Below, one piece after another: positions 44,893 to 56,265 of a stretch of 64,000 bases of DNA (positions are counted from its first letter, which is position 1; every line of letters begins with the position of its first letter). Made by a program: the position numbers and the translations under genes. The stretch comes from Gemmobacter sp. 24YEA27 (lineage in GTDB: Bacteria > Pseudomonadota > Alphaproteobacteria > Rhodobacterales > Rhodobacteraceae). Under the pieces are notes generated by a model. That model was not told the origin of the DNA. It made no database searches and worked only from the letters and a program-made list of their open reading frames with translations. The stretch spans positions 3,214,001 to 3,278,000 of the forward strand of contig NZ_JASJPW010000001.1 in assembly GCF_030052995.1 (NCBI RefSeq). Direction: 5' to 3'.

Positions 44893-46676
44893 TTACTGGT
44901 TCTGATCCGCGAAGATGTCTTTCTTATGCGTGCCGCCCGGGACAAACAGCGCCCCGATCACCACCGTCATCAGCGCAATGACGATTGCGTACCACAGACC
45001 CGCATAGATGTTGCCGGACTGCGCCGAGATCGCGAAAGCGGTCGCCGGCAGCAGGCCCCCGAACCAGCCATTGCCGATATGGTAGGGCAAGGACAGGCCG
45101 GAGTAACGGATCCGGGTCGGGTAAAGCTCGACCAGCATCGCGGCAATCGGACCATAAACCATCGTCACAAGGATGATCAGATAGGTCAGGGTCAAGACGA
45201 TGGTGATCTTCTGGCCGGTGAAGATGTCGAAGAAGTTTTGCGCCACAGCCACCGATTCATTCGCCTGGCCTGCAACCGGATAGCCGGCGGCGCTCATGGC
45301 GTCGTTCAGCTCTTTGTCGAAACGGGCCTTCTGTTCCGCCGCATCCGCTGCCGAGCCAGAATAGCCCTGGATCTCGGTCTCGCCGATTTTCACCGATGCG
45401 ATGGTGCCCGCAGGCGCATCGACCGTCTCTGAATTCGCCGAACGCGCGGTCAGACCGGCTTTCAGGATGTCGCAGCTGTTGGTGAACTTCGCGGTGCCGA
45501 CCGGGTTGAACTGGAACGAGCAGTCAGCCGGGTCTGCGGTCACGGTGATCTGGGTAAGATGCGCATTATAGAGCATCGGGTTCGCGGTCTTGGTCAGGAA
45601 CCCAAAGACCGGGAAATAGGTGATCGCCGCGATCAGGCAGCCACCGAGAATGATCGGCTTACGGCCGATGCGGTCCGAGAGGCGACCAAAGAAGATGAAG
45701 CCATAGGTGCCGAGGATCAGCGACCAGGCCACAAAGACATTGGCCGAAAAGCTGTCGACCTTGATGACGTTCTGCACATAGAACAGCGCGTAGAACTGAC
45801 CCGAATACCAGACCACAGCCTGTCCCGCGGTCAGACCGAACAGCGCAATCAGGGCGATCTTGCCGTTTTTCCAGTTGCCAAAGGCTTCGCGCAGCGGTGC
45901 TTTCGAGGCGGCTCCCTCTTCCTTCATCTTCTTGAAGGCAGGGGATTCGTTCATCGTCAGACGGATATAGAGCGACACCAGCAGAAGCGCGAGCGAGCCG
46001 ATGAACGGAATCCGCCAGCCCCAGGCGTTGAAGGCCTTCATCATCTGCGGTGTGCCGTCAGCCAGCAGAACCGGCTGGCTTGCCGCGTCCAGCACCGGCT
46101 GGTCGGGAAGTTGCCGTTCACATAGCCCTGCACCATCAGAATGACGATCAGCGACAGCAAGAGACCCAGCGTCGCCGTGGTCTGGATGAAGGCGGTGAAA
46201 TAGCCGCGCTGGTTTTGCGGCGCATGTTCCGCCACATAGACCGCCGCGCCGCCATATTCACCCCCGAGCGCCAGGCCCTGAAGCATACGCAGGATGATCA
46301 GGATGATCGGCGCCGCCACACCCCAGGAGTGGTAGCTGGGCAGGATACCGACGATGAAGGTCGAGAAGCCCATGATCAGGATGGTCATCAGGAAGGTGTA
46401 TTTCCGCCCGACAATATCGCCGAGCATCCCGAAGACCAGAGCGCCGAACGGGCGCACGATGAAGCCCGCCGCAAAAGCCAGCAGCGCGAAAACGTTGCGC
46501 GTGGCTTCGGGGAATGGCGTGAAAAATTGCGCACCGATGATCGCGGCCAGCGATCCGTAGAGGTAGAAATCATACCATTCAAAGATCGTGCCCGCAGAAG
46601 AGGCGAGAATGACCTTCTTCTCTTCCCGGGTCATGGGGCGTGAGCGGTCGCGCACGTCCGGTGTTGATGCTGCCAT
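44893..46676 (-). CDS. MHS-family metabolite:proton symporter (one-base frameshift)
   Basis: The MFS transporter of the metabolite:H+ symporter type shows TIFEWYDFYLYGSLAAIIG, GFIVRPFGALVFGMLGDIVG, RMLQGLALGGEYGGAAVYVA, and FFGRLSDRIGRKPIILGGCL. A segment of about 120 residues, probably periplasmic, lies between two late helices and has two Cys (CSFQFNPVGTAKFTNSC). The frames break near 46104, where one added base reads GNFPDQPVLDAASQ and gives 1785 bases (594 residues). GGAGGAAG precedes the ATG. It lies downstream of acsA-adk on the same strand, so a short-chain acid or related carboxylate is a possible cargo. Confidence 0.85.
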
Positions 46677-46958
46677 CTGGCTTCCTCCATGTCTGCCGCC
46701 CGTTCCGGGTCGGCCTCTCCCTGTTTCCCCCGCCCCCGCGCCGGAAATGGCGCAAAGACAGACCGGCGCCCGAAAGCGTCATGCGCCCGGACGGTCACCG
46801 GCAGATCACCCCGTTACCCGGGGCCCCTGCCAGCCGGCCCCTGGCGGGTCCGGCGGTTTTTGCTGGTGAGCGGCAGCCGGGCTTTCGCGCCCTGATCCTC
46901 TGCCGTCCACTCCCTTATCCGGTCACCGGGGGCCCTCCTCCGCCCGGAAACCGGTATT

Positions 46959-47630
46959 TCAGACCGCAACCCGGCCGGTGATCCGGCCCAGCGAAGCGGT
47001 CACCTCGGCGATGGGTTGCATCGCGTCGATCTTTTCCAGCACGCCCTTCGCCTCGTAAAAGGCGATCAGCGGGGCGGTCTGGGCGTGATAGGCCTTCAGC
47101 CTTTCGCGCACGGTGATGGCATTGTCATCGGCGCGGCGCTTCATCTCTGTGCCGCCGCATTTGTCGCAACTCCCGGCATGCGCGGGCCTGCGAAACCGGT
47201 CATGATAGCCCTCGCCGCAGGTTCCGCAGCTGTAGCGGCCCGAAACCCTCTCCACCATTGCCTCGTCATCGACCTCAAGACTCACCGCCGCCGTGATCCG
47301 CCGGTCCTGCGCCGCGAGCAGCTGGTCCAGTGCCGCCGCCTGGGCCTGGGTGCGCGGAAAGCCGTCCAGGATGATCCCCTTGCCGCAATCGGGCTGCGCC
47401 ATACGGTCCTGCAGGATCGCCAGCACGATCTCATCCGACACCAGCGCGCCGGCCTCCATCACCGCTTTCGCGGCAAGACCTGCGGGCGTGCCGGCGCTTA
47501 CCGCGGCGCGCAGCATATCGCCGGTCGAGAGCTGGACGAGGCCATGCTCTTCCTCCAGCATCCTGGCCTGGGTGCCTTTGCCTGCACCGGGCGGGCCGAG
47601 GAGGATCAGAACCGGGGTCTCGCGGGTCAT
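46959..47630 (-). CDS. adk: Adenylate kinase, zinc-lid type
   Basis: The 223-residue enzyme interconverts ATP + AMP and 2 ADP. It shows the P-loop [11 protein letters not shown] near residue 12, FPRTQAQA, and a LID with four Cys ([20 protein letters not shown] with two, then CDKCGG) that should bind zinc. Its ATG overlaps the stop of acsA as ATGA. Acs makes AMP, so pairing with Adk would recycle that product. Another adk normally sits in the ribosomal operon, so this may be a second copy, which the window cannot decide. Confidence 0.95.
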   Translation of the reverse strand: MTRETPVLILLGPPGAGKGTQARMLEEEHGLVQLSTGDMLRAAVSAGTPAGLAAKAVMEAGALVSDEIVLAILQDRMAQPDCGKGIILDGFPRTQAQAAALDQLLAAQDRRITAAVSLEVDDEAMVERVSGRYSCGTCGEGYHDRFRRPAHAGSCDKCGGTEMKRRADDNAITVRERLKAYHAQTAPLIAFYEAKGVLEKIDAMQPIAEVTASLGRITGRVAV

Positions 47631-49591
47631 CCCTTGTTCATCCTGTTCTCGATGAGGTCCTCGACGACGGTCGGGTCTGCGAGGGTTGAGGTATCGCCCA
47701 GGGCGGCAAAATCGTTTTCGGCGATTTTGCGCAGGATGCGGCGCATAATCTTGCCGGAACGGGTCTTGGGCAGGCCCGGGGCGAACTGGATCAGGTCGGG
47801 CTTGGCGATCGGGCCGATCTCGGCGCGGACCCAGGCCTCCAGCTCGCGCTTAAGCTCGGGCGAGGGGGTGACGCCGTTCATCAGCGTGACATAGGCGTAG
47901 ATGCCCTGGCCCTTGAGGTCATGCGGATAGCCGACAACTGCCGCTTCGGCGACCTTCTCATGCGCGACAAGGGCGGATTCCACCTCTGCCGTGCCCATCC
48001 GGTGGCCGGAGACGTTAATGACATCATCGACGCGGCCGGTAATCCAGTAATAGCCATCCGCATCGCGACGGCAGCCGTCGCCCGTAAAATAATACCCTTT
48101 ATACTGGCTGAAATAAGCCTCTTCAAATCGCGCATGATCGCCCCAGAGCGTGCGCATCTGCCCGGGCCAGCTGTCGCTGATGCACAGCACGCCCTCGCAT
48201 TCGGTCTCGCTCAGCTCTGCCCCGGTCTGCGGGTCGAGAACCACCGGCTTCACCCCGAAGAACGGCACCGTCGCCGAGCCCGGCTTCGTCGCGGTGGCGC
48301 CCGGCAAAGGCGTCAGCATATGGCCGCCGGTCTCGGTCTGCCAGAAGGTGTCGACGATCGGCAGTTTCCCTTTTCCAACATATTTGTCGTACCAGGCCCA
48401 TGCTTCGGGGTTGATAGGTTCACCAACCGAACCAAGCAGCTTCAAGGACGACAGATCATGCTTCTCGACAAATTCCGGCCCCATCCCCATCAGCGACCGG
48501 ATCGCGGTCGGCGCGGTGTAGAACTGGTTGACCTTGTGTTTGGCGCAGACCTCCCAGAAACGGCCGGCATCGGGCCAGGTCGGCACGCCCTCGAACATCA
48601 GCGTGGTGCCGCCATTCGCCAGCGGCCCATAGACGATATAGCTGTGGCCGGTGACCCAGCCGACATCGGCCGTGCACCAGTAAACATCGCCGTCATGATA
48701 ATCGAAGGTATATTGATGCGTCATCGCGGCATAGGTCAGGTAGCCGCCCGATGTATGCACCACCCCTTTCGGCTTACCGGTCGAGCCGGACGTATAGAGG
48801 ATGAACAAAGGATCCTCGGCCCCGACCTCGACATAGGGGCAATAGGGCTTCGCCTCAGCCATTTCCGCCAGCAGATCGAAATCGCGGCCCGAGACCCAGG
48901 AGGTCTGCTCGCCCGTGCGTTTCACCACCAGGCATTTCACCCGGTCCGAACAATGCAAAAGCGCCTTATCGGTATTGTCCTTGAGCCCGGTCTTCTTGCC
49001 GGCGCGCGGTGCCCAGTCGGCGGTGATGACGATTCTCGCCTCGGAATCATTGATCCGGTTCGCCAGCGCATCCGGAGAAAATCCCCCGAAAACAACGGAA
49101 TGCACCGCGCCCAGCCGGGCGCAGGCCAGCATCGCATAGGCGGCCTCGGGGATCATCGGCAGATAAAGCACGACGCGGTCGCCCTTTTTCACACCATGCG
49201 ATTTCAACACATTGGCCATGCGCGAAACCTGCTCCAGCAGCGCGCGATAGGTGATGTGTTTCGCCGGTTCTTTCGGATCATCCGGCTCCCAGATGATCGC
49301 GGTCTGCTCCGCCCGGTCGATCAGATGGCGGTCGATGCAATTCGCCGCCACATTCAGCGAGCCGTCGCCAAACCAGCGGATCGAGATATTCCCCGGCGCG
49401 AAACTGGTCTCTTTGACCGTGCTATAGGGCTGGATCCAGTCCAGACGAAGCCCCTCACGCCCCCAGAACGCATCAGGAGACCCAACCGATTCGCCATAAA
49501 GACGCGCATAGCCCGCCGCATCAACATGCGCGCCCGCCGAAAATTCCAATGATGGCGCGCGGCCCCCGCGCGGATCGGGCTGGTCTTTCAT
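47627..49591 (-). CDS. acsA: Acetyl-CoA synthetase
   Basis: The 654-residue enzyme activates acetate to acetyl-CoA through acetyl-AMP. It has the AMP-forming signatures [53 protein letters not shown] and the C-terminal [17 protein letters not shown], whose Lys is the usual acetylation-control site. The ATG at 49591 with AGAGGA upstream is preferred to the longer frame. A/T-rich regulatory DNA lies upstream. It is translationally coupled to adk. Confidence 0.97.
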   Translation of the reverse strand: MKDQPDPRGGRAPSLEFSAGAHVDAAGYARLYGESVGSPDAFWGREGLRLDWIQPYSTVKETSFAPGNISIRWFGDGSLNVAANCIDRHLIDRAEQTAIIWEPDDPKEPAKHITYRALLEQVSRMANVLKSHGVKKGDRVVLYLPMIPEAAYAMLACARLGAVHSVVFGGFSPDALANRINDSEARIVITADWAPRAGKKTGLKDNTDKALLHCSDRVKCLVVKRTGEQTSWVSGRDFDLLAEMAEAKPYCPYVEVGAEDPLFILYTSGSTGKPKGVVHTSGGYLTYAAMTHQYTFDYHDGDVYWCTADVGWVTGHSYIVYGPLANGGTTLMFEGVPTWPDAGRFWEVCAKHKVNQFYTAPTAIRSLMGMGPEFVEKHDLSSLKLLGSVGEPINPEAWAWYDKYVGKGKLPIVDTFWQTETGGHMLTPLPGATATKPGSATVPFFGVKPVVLDPQTGAELSETECEGVLCISDSWPGQMRTLWGDHARFEEAYFSQYKGYYFTGDGCRRDADGYYWITGRVDDVINVSGHRMGTAEVESALVAHEKVAEAAVVGYPHDLKGQGIYAYVTLMNGVTPSPELKRELEAWVRAEIGPIAKPDLIQFAPGLPKTRSGKIMRRILRKIAENDFAALGDTSTLADPTVVEDLIENRMNKG

Positions 49592-50009
49592 GGAATCCTC
49601 TCCCCTGGTCTTCTGGCAATCACGGCTGCAACCCTCTGCAACCGTCTGCATCACCCCATCACGGGCCCCGCCCGGTTCAGGGCGACCCTCTCCCGATCCC
49701 AGTTTACCGCGAGGTGAATTTTTACGTAACCCCTGTTATCACAATCATTTTTCTGTAAATTTTTTCACCATTTACGTGTCAATATTGTAAATATAAACAG
49801 GCTTTGCCACAAGTTTGACATTTTCTTTCAACACCCTGGCCCTTCACAGCTTCGCGAGCGGGCGTGAAAAAGCGGTATTCTCCGACTGAAGAACAGCGAA
49901 ACAACCCGTCGCCCGGAAAGATCCTTTCCGGATTCAACATTGATCACGCAAGAAAATGATTCGCACATCTGGCCGGCCATTCACCCGCCACTGCGCCCCG
50001 CCGCGCATG
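49592..50009 (-). promoter_or_regulatory. A/T-rich upstream region of acsA
   Basis: The stretch 49705-49830 is strikingly A/T-rich for this genome and includes CCTGTTATCACA and a distant AAACAGG, and TGTAAA and TTTACG near 49756-49774, which read as inverted half-sites. This looks like a regulated promoter of acsA. I cannot assign a regulator; a ScfR- or CRP-type site would be worth testing. Confidence 0.45.
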
Positions 50010-50038
50010 ACAAAAGGGCGGCCCGAAAGCCGCCCTTA
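50010..50038 (-). terminator. Terminator after the GH28-like gene
   Basis: AAGGGCGGC and GCCGCCCTT pair around a 6-base loop; on the minus strand a T4 run follows. It lies 22 bases past the stop. Confidence 0.85.
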
Positions 50039-50059
50039 TCCTGGCAACGCTGCCCGCGC

Positions 50060-52350
50060 TCAGGTCGGCAGATCCATCCGCATCGTCACCACGGCACGGC
50101 CCTTCACCGCCTCGCCCCATCGCAGTTGCACCTGATTGCCCCCCGCCCCCTGCCCCGGCAGAGCGACAGGCGAAATATAGCGCTGCACATTCGCCGCATT
50201 GGTCACGGCAGTTTCTGGCTGCGCCGCCTCGACCATACGGATCCGGCCGCCAAAGGGGATAAAGGCCGAGGCATCCACCGTCCAGGTATCGGCATTGGTG
50301 TTCTGCACATGCTGCACCACCACCGGGTTCGAGATCGACTGCGCCACCTGATTATAGGTATTGGCCGAGACCCGCACATCGCGCGAACGGGTAAAATCCA
50401 GCGTGGAATGGGTGGTATCGAGCCGGTCCACCCGGTCAATCGTGGCATTGAATACCCGGAACGTGTTGTTTTCCATGCAGAACCCGTTCAGGAAATGCCC
50501 CGGCCCATAGGGTTTGACCACCACCCAGCGAAAGGCGGAAGATACGTCCGAGGCAATGAAGATATTGCCGACGATGTTCAGCCCGCCAAACGAGAATTCA
50601 TTGTTGAATTCAGGGGCCGCATCATGCTCGTTGCCCCATTCGATAAAGCAGTTGTCGATGTAATTGCCGGTCACCACGGTCGCCACATTGGTCTGGGTAA
50701 AGACGATCCCGGCCAGCCGAACCCCCGCCGCCATGTCATCCCCCTGAAAGAAATGGTTCGACTGGATCATATGCGACGTGCCGTTCATCACCGCGAAATG
50801 GCGGAAACGGACGACGCGGTTGTTCCTCAGCTTGACGTCATTGGCGTTGACGTTCATCGCAATGGTGCTGCGGTTTTGCGCCGGCAGCGATTGCTCGTCT
50901 GACAGGAACTGGCAGTAATCGACATGCATCCCCTGGCAACCGGTACCGGACGAGGAAATGCCGCGATCCTTCGGGCGGTTGAAAGTACAATTCTCAAACC
51001 GGTTGACCGAACCTGCAGCGGGCATCATCACGCCCGAAGCAATCCCGAGGCAGTTAAATTCGACATCATGGATCTCGAAGCGGTTCAGCAAAGAAAACCC
51101 ACCGAAATCAAGCATATACTTGAATCTCCGGAAGGTGTAGGTGCGGGTCCCGGCAGCAGCGAACAGCGGTTCAGACAGCTCGATCCAGCCCGCGCCCACG
51201 TTTTTCGAGCGCACATAGACCTCACGCCCGACGCCCGCCCCCTCGACCAGCGCGCCGATCGGGATATTGGCGACATTGGTCACCGAGGTCAGCCGGGTGT
51301 GGTGCGTCGAAGGCGTATAGGTGCCAACCGAGGTGAAACTCTCGGTATTCCAGGCGGTGGAGCTTACCGCATTCAGCGAGCCGTTCCTGAGCACCCTGCG
51401 ATTGGCAAAGCTGGTCTGGCCTGACAAGGCCGAGACATCGACCGGCGCGGCGAGATCGACCCGGCGCCCGGACAGGTCAAAGGTGACATGGTCATTGAAG
51501 TAGAACAGCGCCTGCAACGCGCGCCGGAACCCTTCAGTATCGTCACCGAAGGCACGCGAATAGCTCTCCAGATCGAAATTCCGGGTCAACACCAGCCGGT
51601 TCGCCGCAGGCACACTCACCGTACCGACAAAGCGGATCGGAGAGCTGACCGTCAGATTGCCCTGGATCGGGTAGACCCCTGTGGGCACCAGAATAGTGCG
51701 GCCGCCCGCCGCCGCATCGGCGCGCTGAAACGCCGCCATGTCATTGGCAACGCCATCGCCCAGCGCGCCGTGATCCCTCACATCGACGACATCTGTCAGA
51801 TCACGCAGCCAGAACGATGTGACATCCTCGATCACGATATCGTCGATCCGCACCGTGCCGCCATTCGGGCCGGTCAGATCGAGGCCGAAATGCGCAAAGA
51901 CCGGCAGATGCCCCCAGACAAGATCCACCCCGGGCCGGTTCCCCGCGCCGATGATCGCCTGGACCGTGACCACCTCGCCATAAGAAGACAGACCGACCGC
52001 CGTGGCGGTCTGAGCCACCGATGCTGCATTCGTCCCCGCAGCAGTCCCGGCCCAGGCCGCGATCCGGACGGCCGGCAGGTTCCCCGAGACCGCCTTGATC
52101 CGCACCGTCACCCGCAAATACATATCCGGGCGCAGGGGGTCTGCGCAAAGGCCCGGATCCGCTGCGTGGCCGTGGTCTTCATCACTTCGAAACAGCCGCC
52201 GAAATCCTGGTCATTGCCAACCAGGGCCGCGCCCGCCACCCCGGTATAAGACGCATCCCCCGGCCGCCCGTTCGCTGATGACCAGTTCGCCAGCCCCGCA
52301 GCAAATGGCTCCGGCATCAAAGCCAGCCCCTCGGTAATCGCCTTGTTCAT
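50060..52350 (-). CDS. GH28-related right-handed beta-helix protein (one-base frameshift)
   Basis: The protein reads MNKAITEGLALMPEPFAAGL, then, after one added base in the G5 run at 52135-52139, RAFAQTPLRPDMYLRVTV and on through 700 more residues (2292 bases, 763 residues). VVDVRDHGALGDGVANDMAA is the typical opening of a pectate-lyase/GH28-like beta-helix, and the region from about 480 on has many short Asn/Val-rich turns (VKLRNNRVVRFRHFAV, TVVTGNYIDNCFIEW). There is no clear signal peptide. Closely similar long proteins are known to me from other Rhodobacterales, but I know no proven function; a surface polysaccharide or prophage tail-spike link is possible. No polysaccharide or phage genes lie beside it. 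Confidence 0.8.
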
Positions 52351-52746
52351 TGTCGCACCCCCGCCTGGATCATCACCTGCGCCGGACCAGTCCCGCGCCA
52401 GACCCCGAAGGAGTTACAAAAAAGCGTTAACCCGGGCTCATACTCCGCGCGCCGCGCCACCAGCCGGCGCAACAATAAAGAGGCCAAAGCCCCCCCTCTT
52501 CCTCCTGACCTGGCAGCTTCTGAGTTAGCCCCGCCCGGCGCTCGTCCTTTTTCTCAGATGCGGGATCTGTTTGTTCATCTGTTCTGGCTGAGGGCCCTGG
52601 TCGGTTACTGGCGTCTTTTTCTGAAAATGCCCGGGATCAGCTTTGGCAGTCTGGTGGGATTTCTGGCTGGCAGCGCCAGGATGACGCGGGCTCGTGCGCG
52701 CTCACTGTCGCGACAGGCATGGTAGGCTGTTCATAAGCGTGACGTC
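52351..52746. other. Intergenic, no supported gene
   Basis: A 55-codon open frame at 52558-52725 (MRDLFVHLFWLRALVGYWRL onward) has a hydrophobic start but no ribosome site, and may be chance. The rest shows nothing recognisable. Confidence 0.4.
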
Positions 52747-53040
52747 AGAGGCGCGCGCTCACTCTTTGGCCGAAAGCTTTTCATCGACACCCAGGATTTC
52801 ACCAGCGTGGCATCTACCGGGAAAATGTGGTCCTAAAAAAGTGGCCTCACCTCGCGATGGACCGGAATGGCAGCCATGACCTTGCGCGACATCCCTGTGT
52901 TCAGAAGCCGCTCGCGGTTCCTGGAGAAGACAGCCGGCCCCGGGTCAGGGTCATCAACCCCGAGAGCCAGGAACCGTCGAAACAGCAGGTTATACTGCAA
53001 CAAGCGACGCGCAGGTTCCCGTTCCTCCAGATCACCATGG
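52747..53040 (-). pseudogene. N-terminal relic of an IS5-type transposase
   Basis: The minus strand gives LLQYNLLFRRFLALGVDDPD, then SRNRERLL and SRKVMAAI, then, after a stop, DHIFPVDATLVKSWVSMKSF and RPKSE. This matches the N-terminal domain I recall of IS5-type transposases (YNLLFRWFVGL.IDDPVW..S.F.KNRDRLL). The catalytic parts are missing. It is not a fragment of either complete IS in the window. Confidence 0.75.
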
Positions 53041-53178
53041 CTGAACAGCGAACCGCGCGCCTTGTCCGTGCCCCGCATCCCCCTCGTCATCGACTTGCGA
53101 GGGGAAGCATGTTCCAGATGCCGCGGCGAGACCCGACGAAACCAGCACCCTGTTTACGACTGCCGCCGGTGGCGCAGA

Positions 53179-54771
53179 TCAGCCAACAAGCTCTCCGGCC
53201 AGCGCCCGGTCGATCAGCGCAATCGATTCCGACACCCCGTAAAGCGCGACAAAGCCACCAAAACGCGGGCCCTCGGAGGCGCCCAGCAGCACCTCATAGA
53301 GCGCCCTGAACCAGTCGCGCAGCGGATCAAAACCGTGATCCTTGCCGACCGCATATACGATTGTCTGCAGCGCCTCATCCTCGGCCTGACCCTCTTCCGG
53401 TCCGGCAAACGCGTCAAGCCGTCCGCGCAGATCAAGGATCGCGGCGCGCTCGGTGTCAGACGGGAGGCGGAACACCCGGTTCGGCGCGATCTTGTCCTGG
53501 AAGTAGCGCAGGGCGAACCCCGCCGCCGCATCGAGATCCGGGTTGGCTTCCGGTGACGCCTCCGGCGCGTAACGGCGGATAAAGCCCCAAAGCCCGGTCG
53601 CATCCTTGGCCCCCGCCACCGAGGCGAGGTTCAGCAGCATCGCAAACGGCACCACCATCGTCGATTTCGGCGGCTTGCCATTATGGATATGCCAGACCGG
53701 ATTGTTGACCTGCTGCTCAACCGGCTGATCGGGGTAGGCTTTCAGCTGCTGGTGATATTCGTCGACCGCCTTCGGGATCACATCCCACCACAGCCGCTTG
53801 GCCGTTTTGGGTTTCTGATACATAAAGTAAGACAGGCTCTCGGCCGAGGCATAGGTCAGCCATTCGTCAATCGTCAGACCATTGCCTTTTGATTTCGAGA
53901 TTTTCTGACCCTCGAAATCGAGAAACAGCTCATAGGTGAAATGGTTCGGCTTGCGGCCGCCCAGGACTTCACAGATCCCGTCATAGATCGGCGTATTGGT
54001 CGAATGGTCTTTGCCATACATCTCGAAATCGACATCAAGCTCTGCCCAACGTGCGCCGAAATCGGGCTTCCATTGCAGCTTCACATTGCCACCGGTCACT
54101 GGCAGCGTCCATTCGCGCCCATCCTCGTCGTCAAAGGTGATGGTGTGGTTCACCTTGTCGATGGATTTCATCGGCACATACAGAACCCGCCCGGTTTCGG
54201 GATGGATCGGCAGGAAGCAGCTATAGGTTTGCTGCCGTTCTTCGCGCAAAGAGGCCAGCATGATCGCCATGATCTCGTCATAGCGCTCGACGCACAGTTT
54301 CAGTGTCGCGTCAAACAGACCCGCACGGTAGAACTCCGTCGAGGAAATGAACTCATATTCGAAGCCGAACGTGTCGAGAAACCGGCGCAGCATGGCGTTG
54401 TTATGCGCGCCAAAGCTCTCATATTCACCAAACGGGTCCGGAACGCTGGTCAGCGGCTTCTGGATATTGGCCTTCAGCAGATCCTGCTGCGGCACATTTT
54501 CCGGCACTTTGCGCATCCCGTCGAGATCGTCGGAAAAACAGATCAGCCGCGTCGGGATATCCGAGATCGCCTCAAAAGCGCGGCGGATCATCGTCGTGCG
54601 CGCCACCTCGCCAAAGGTACCGATATGAGGCAGGCCGCTCGGGCCGTAGCCGGTCTCGAACAGCACATAGCCCTTTTCAGGCGCCTTCTTCTCATACCGT
54701 TTGAGCAGCGCGCGGGCCTCTTCGAAAGGCCAGGCTTTCGACTTCATCGCCGCATCGCGGAGCTCAGACAT
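53179..54771 (-). CDS. lysK: Class I lysyl-tRNA synthetase
   Basis: The 530-residue enzyme charges tRNA-Lys. It is of the class I type, shared by archaea and alphaproteobacteria, with the HIGH-type motif [12 protein letters not shown] near residue 46 and the KMSKS-type motif KISKSKGN near residue 290. The ATG at 54771 with AAGGAAA upstream starts [18 protein letters not shown]. The C-terminal anticodon region is intact. No class II lysS is seen here. A tRNA-Lys gene lies 41 kb away in the window. Confidence 0.96.
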   Translation of the reverse strand: MSELRDAAMKSKAWPFEEARALLKRYEKKAPEKGYVLFETGYGPSGLPHIGTFGEVARTTMIRRAFEAISDIPTRLICFSDDLDGMRKVPENVPQQDLLKANIQKPLTSVPDPFGEYESFGAHNNAMLRRFLDTFGFEYEFISSTEFYRAGLFDATLKLCVERYDEIMAIMLASLREERQQTYSCFLPIHPETGRVLYVPMKSIDKVNHTITFDDEDGREWTLPVTGGNVKLQWKPDFGARWAELDVDFEMYGKDHSTNTPIYDGICEVLGGRKPNHFTYELFLDFEGQKISKSKGNGLTIDEWLTYASAESLSYFMYQKPKTAKRLWWDVIPKAVDEYHQQLKAYPDQPVEQQVNNPVWHIHNGKPPKSTMVVPFAMLLNLASVAGAKDATGLWGFIRRYAPEASPEANPDLDAAAGFALRYFQDKIAPNRVFRLPSDTERAAILDLRGRLDAFAGPEEGQAEDEALQTIVYAVGKDHGFDPLRDWFRALYEVLLGASEGPRFGGFVALYGVSESIALIDRALAGELVG

Positions 54772-54882
54772 GAGAATTTCCTTACCTGTCACCATCGGCG
54801 CCAGTGCCGACGGGAAGCCCCGCTGTATTGCCGCAGGCAGTTTTCGTCAATGTGCCGGGCAACGCTGCGCGCATCTTTGCCC

Positions 54883-54975
54883 CCATAGGCCTTGATGATG
54901 TGACCGCCCCCCCCGACGGCATCTGTTTGCCAGGTTGGGTCTGCGAGGATCCACACAGGAGAGCGGTCACATCAT
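54883..54975. repeat. Long palindrome, split by the IS110 element
   Basis: The left arm (54883-54907) starts CCATAGGCCTTGATGATG and ends GTGACCGC. Its last 13 bases pair with 54963-54975, across a 55-base loop. The rest of the right arm (CATCATCAAGGCCTATGG, 56333-56350) lies beyond the IS110 element. Without the element the arms would be about 25 bp long and perfect. Confidence 0.8.
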
Positions 54976-54989
54976 GTGTGGGTAGCCCC

Positions 54990-55227
54990 GGTTTTAGCGG
55001 GCTGTCGCCTCGGCTGGCATCATACGGTCGAATGCGTCCATGTGTCAGGCCTTTTGTCGGAACGCTATGCTCCTTGGCCGGTATGGGATCCGCGGGTTGT
55101 GGTCAAAACATCAAAGCGAGCTCGGAGCTCTCCATGTGACACTGGTTTCCCCAACCCCGATCTGTCCGATCGATTTCATACAAGCTTCAGCTTCTCCCGC
55201 ATTTTCGAGACGGTGCTGCTGACCTCG
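54990..55227 (-). ncRNA. Candidate bridge-RNA region of the IS1111-like element
   Basis: IS110-family recombinases use a structured RNA from the noncoding end of the element to choose target and donor. In the IS1111 group this RNA comes from the long 3' end, as placed here. I infer the region by position only; I have not shown a fold or the target-pairing loops. Confidence 0.35.
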
Positions 55228-56265
55228 TCAGTTCGCCATCAGCGGTCCCCCTCGAAACTCTTCGTTCTTCGTGATCATGGCCCACAGCATTCTGGCCATT
55301 TTGTTTGCCAGCGCGATGGCGGCCAGCATCCGTGGCTTGCGGGCCAGGATCCGACCCAACCAGGAGCTTTCCGCAGGGGGCCGGATCCTGGTGCCAGAGA
55401 TTACGACCATCGCGCCAATGATCAGCAAACGCCGGATATCGCGTTGACCCGATTTGCTCGTGCGTCCAAGCCTCTGCTTCCCGCCGCTGGAATGCTGTCG
55501 CGGCACGAGACCCAGCCAGGCCGAGAAGTCTCGTCCTTGGCGGAAGCTCTGCAGTGGCGGCGCGAACGCCGCCAGCGCCATCGCGGAAATGGGGCCAACA
55601 CCGGGCATCCTCTGCAGTCGGGCCGAGAACCGCGACCGTCTGCTGGCCGTCGCGACTTGTGCATCAAGCTCGGCGATGCGCTGCGACAGGCTGTCGATCT
55701 GATCAAAGCAAAGCTGCGCCATGTGGCCGACCACCGCAGGAAGATCATCTGCGCCCTCGGCGCCCGGCTCCAGAACGGCCCGCAGCTTATCCACGTTCTC
55801 CCGCCCCTTTCCGGCGACAAGCCCGAATTCGGCGAGATGTCCACGCAAGGCATTGATCACCTGCGTTCGTTGTCCGACCAGAAGATCCCGCAGCCTGAAG
55901 ATCATGCCGAGGCCCTGCTGCTCCGGTGTCTTCACCTCGACAAAACGCATGGTCGGCCGACTGCCCGCCTCTGCGATCGCCTCGGCATCCGCCATGTCGT
56001 TTTTCTGGCTCTTCACATATGGCTTGACGAATTTCGGGGCTATCAGGCGCACCTCATGCCCGATGGCCGCCAGCGTCCGCGCCCAGTGATGGGCCGTGGC
56101 GCAGGCCTCCATCGCAACGACGCACCCGGGCTGCGACTGCATGAACATGAGAAACTGCTTGCGCGACAGTTTCTTGCGAAACACAACCTCACCCTCTGCT
56201 GTCGCTCCGTGCAGTTGAAAGACCTGTTTCGCCAAGTCAACGCCGATGATCGAGACTTCCTTCAT
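55228..56265 (-). CDS. IS110-family transposase
   Basis: The 345-residue protein starts MKEVSIIGVDLAKQVFQLHG (first Asp of the DEDD RuvC-like domain) and continues with AMEACATAHHWART (Glu) and KNDMADAEAIAEA (two Asp). The C-terminal half shows MPGVGPISAMALAAF and SSGGKQRLGRTSKSGQRDIR, with the Ser-rich stretch used in the recombinase active site. The ATG at 56265 has AGGAGT upstream. It appears intact. Confidence 0.94.
   Translation of the reverse strand: MKEVSIIGVDLAKQVFQLHGATAEGEVVFRKKLSRKQFLMFMQSQPGCVVAMEACATAHHWARTLAAIGHEVRLIAPKFVKPYVKSQKNDMADAEAIAEAGSRPTMRFVEVKTPEQQGLGMIFRLRDLLVGQRTQVINALRGHLAEFGLVAGKGRENVDKLRAVLEPGAEGADDLPAVVGHMAQLCFDQIDSLSQRIAELDAQVATASRRSRFSARLQRMPGVGPISAMALAAFAPPLQSFRQGRDFSAWLGLVPRQHSSGGKQRLGRTSKSGQRDIRRLLIIGAMVVISGTRIRPPAESSWLGRILARKPRMLAAIALANKMARMLWAMITKNEEFRGGPLMAN

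Noticed and set aside
52558..52725. 55-codon open frame with a hydrophobic start
   Set aside because: No ribosome site, no recognisable family, and it lies in eroded DNA.
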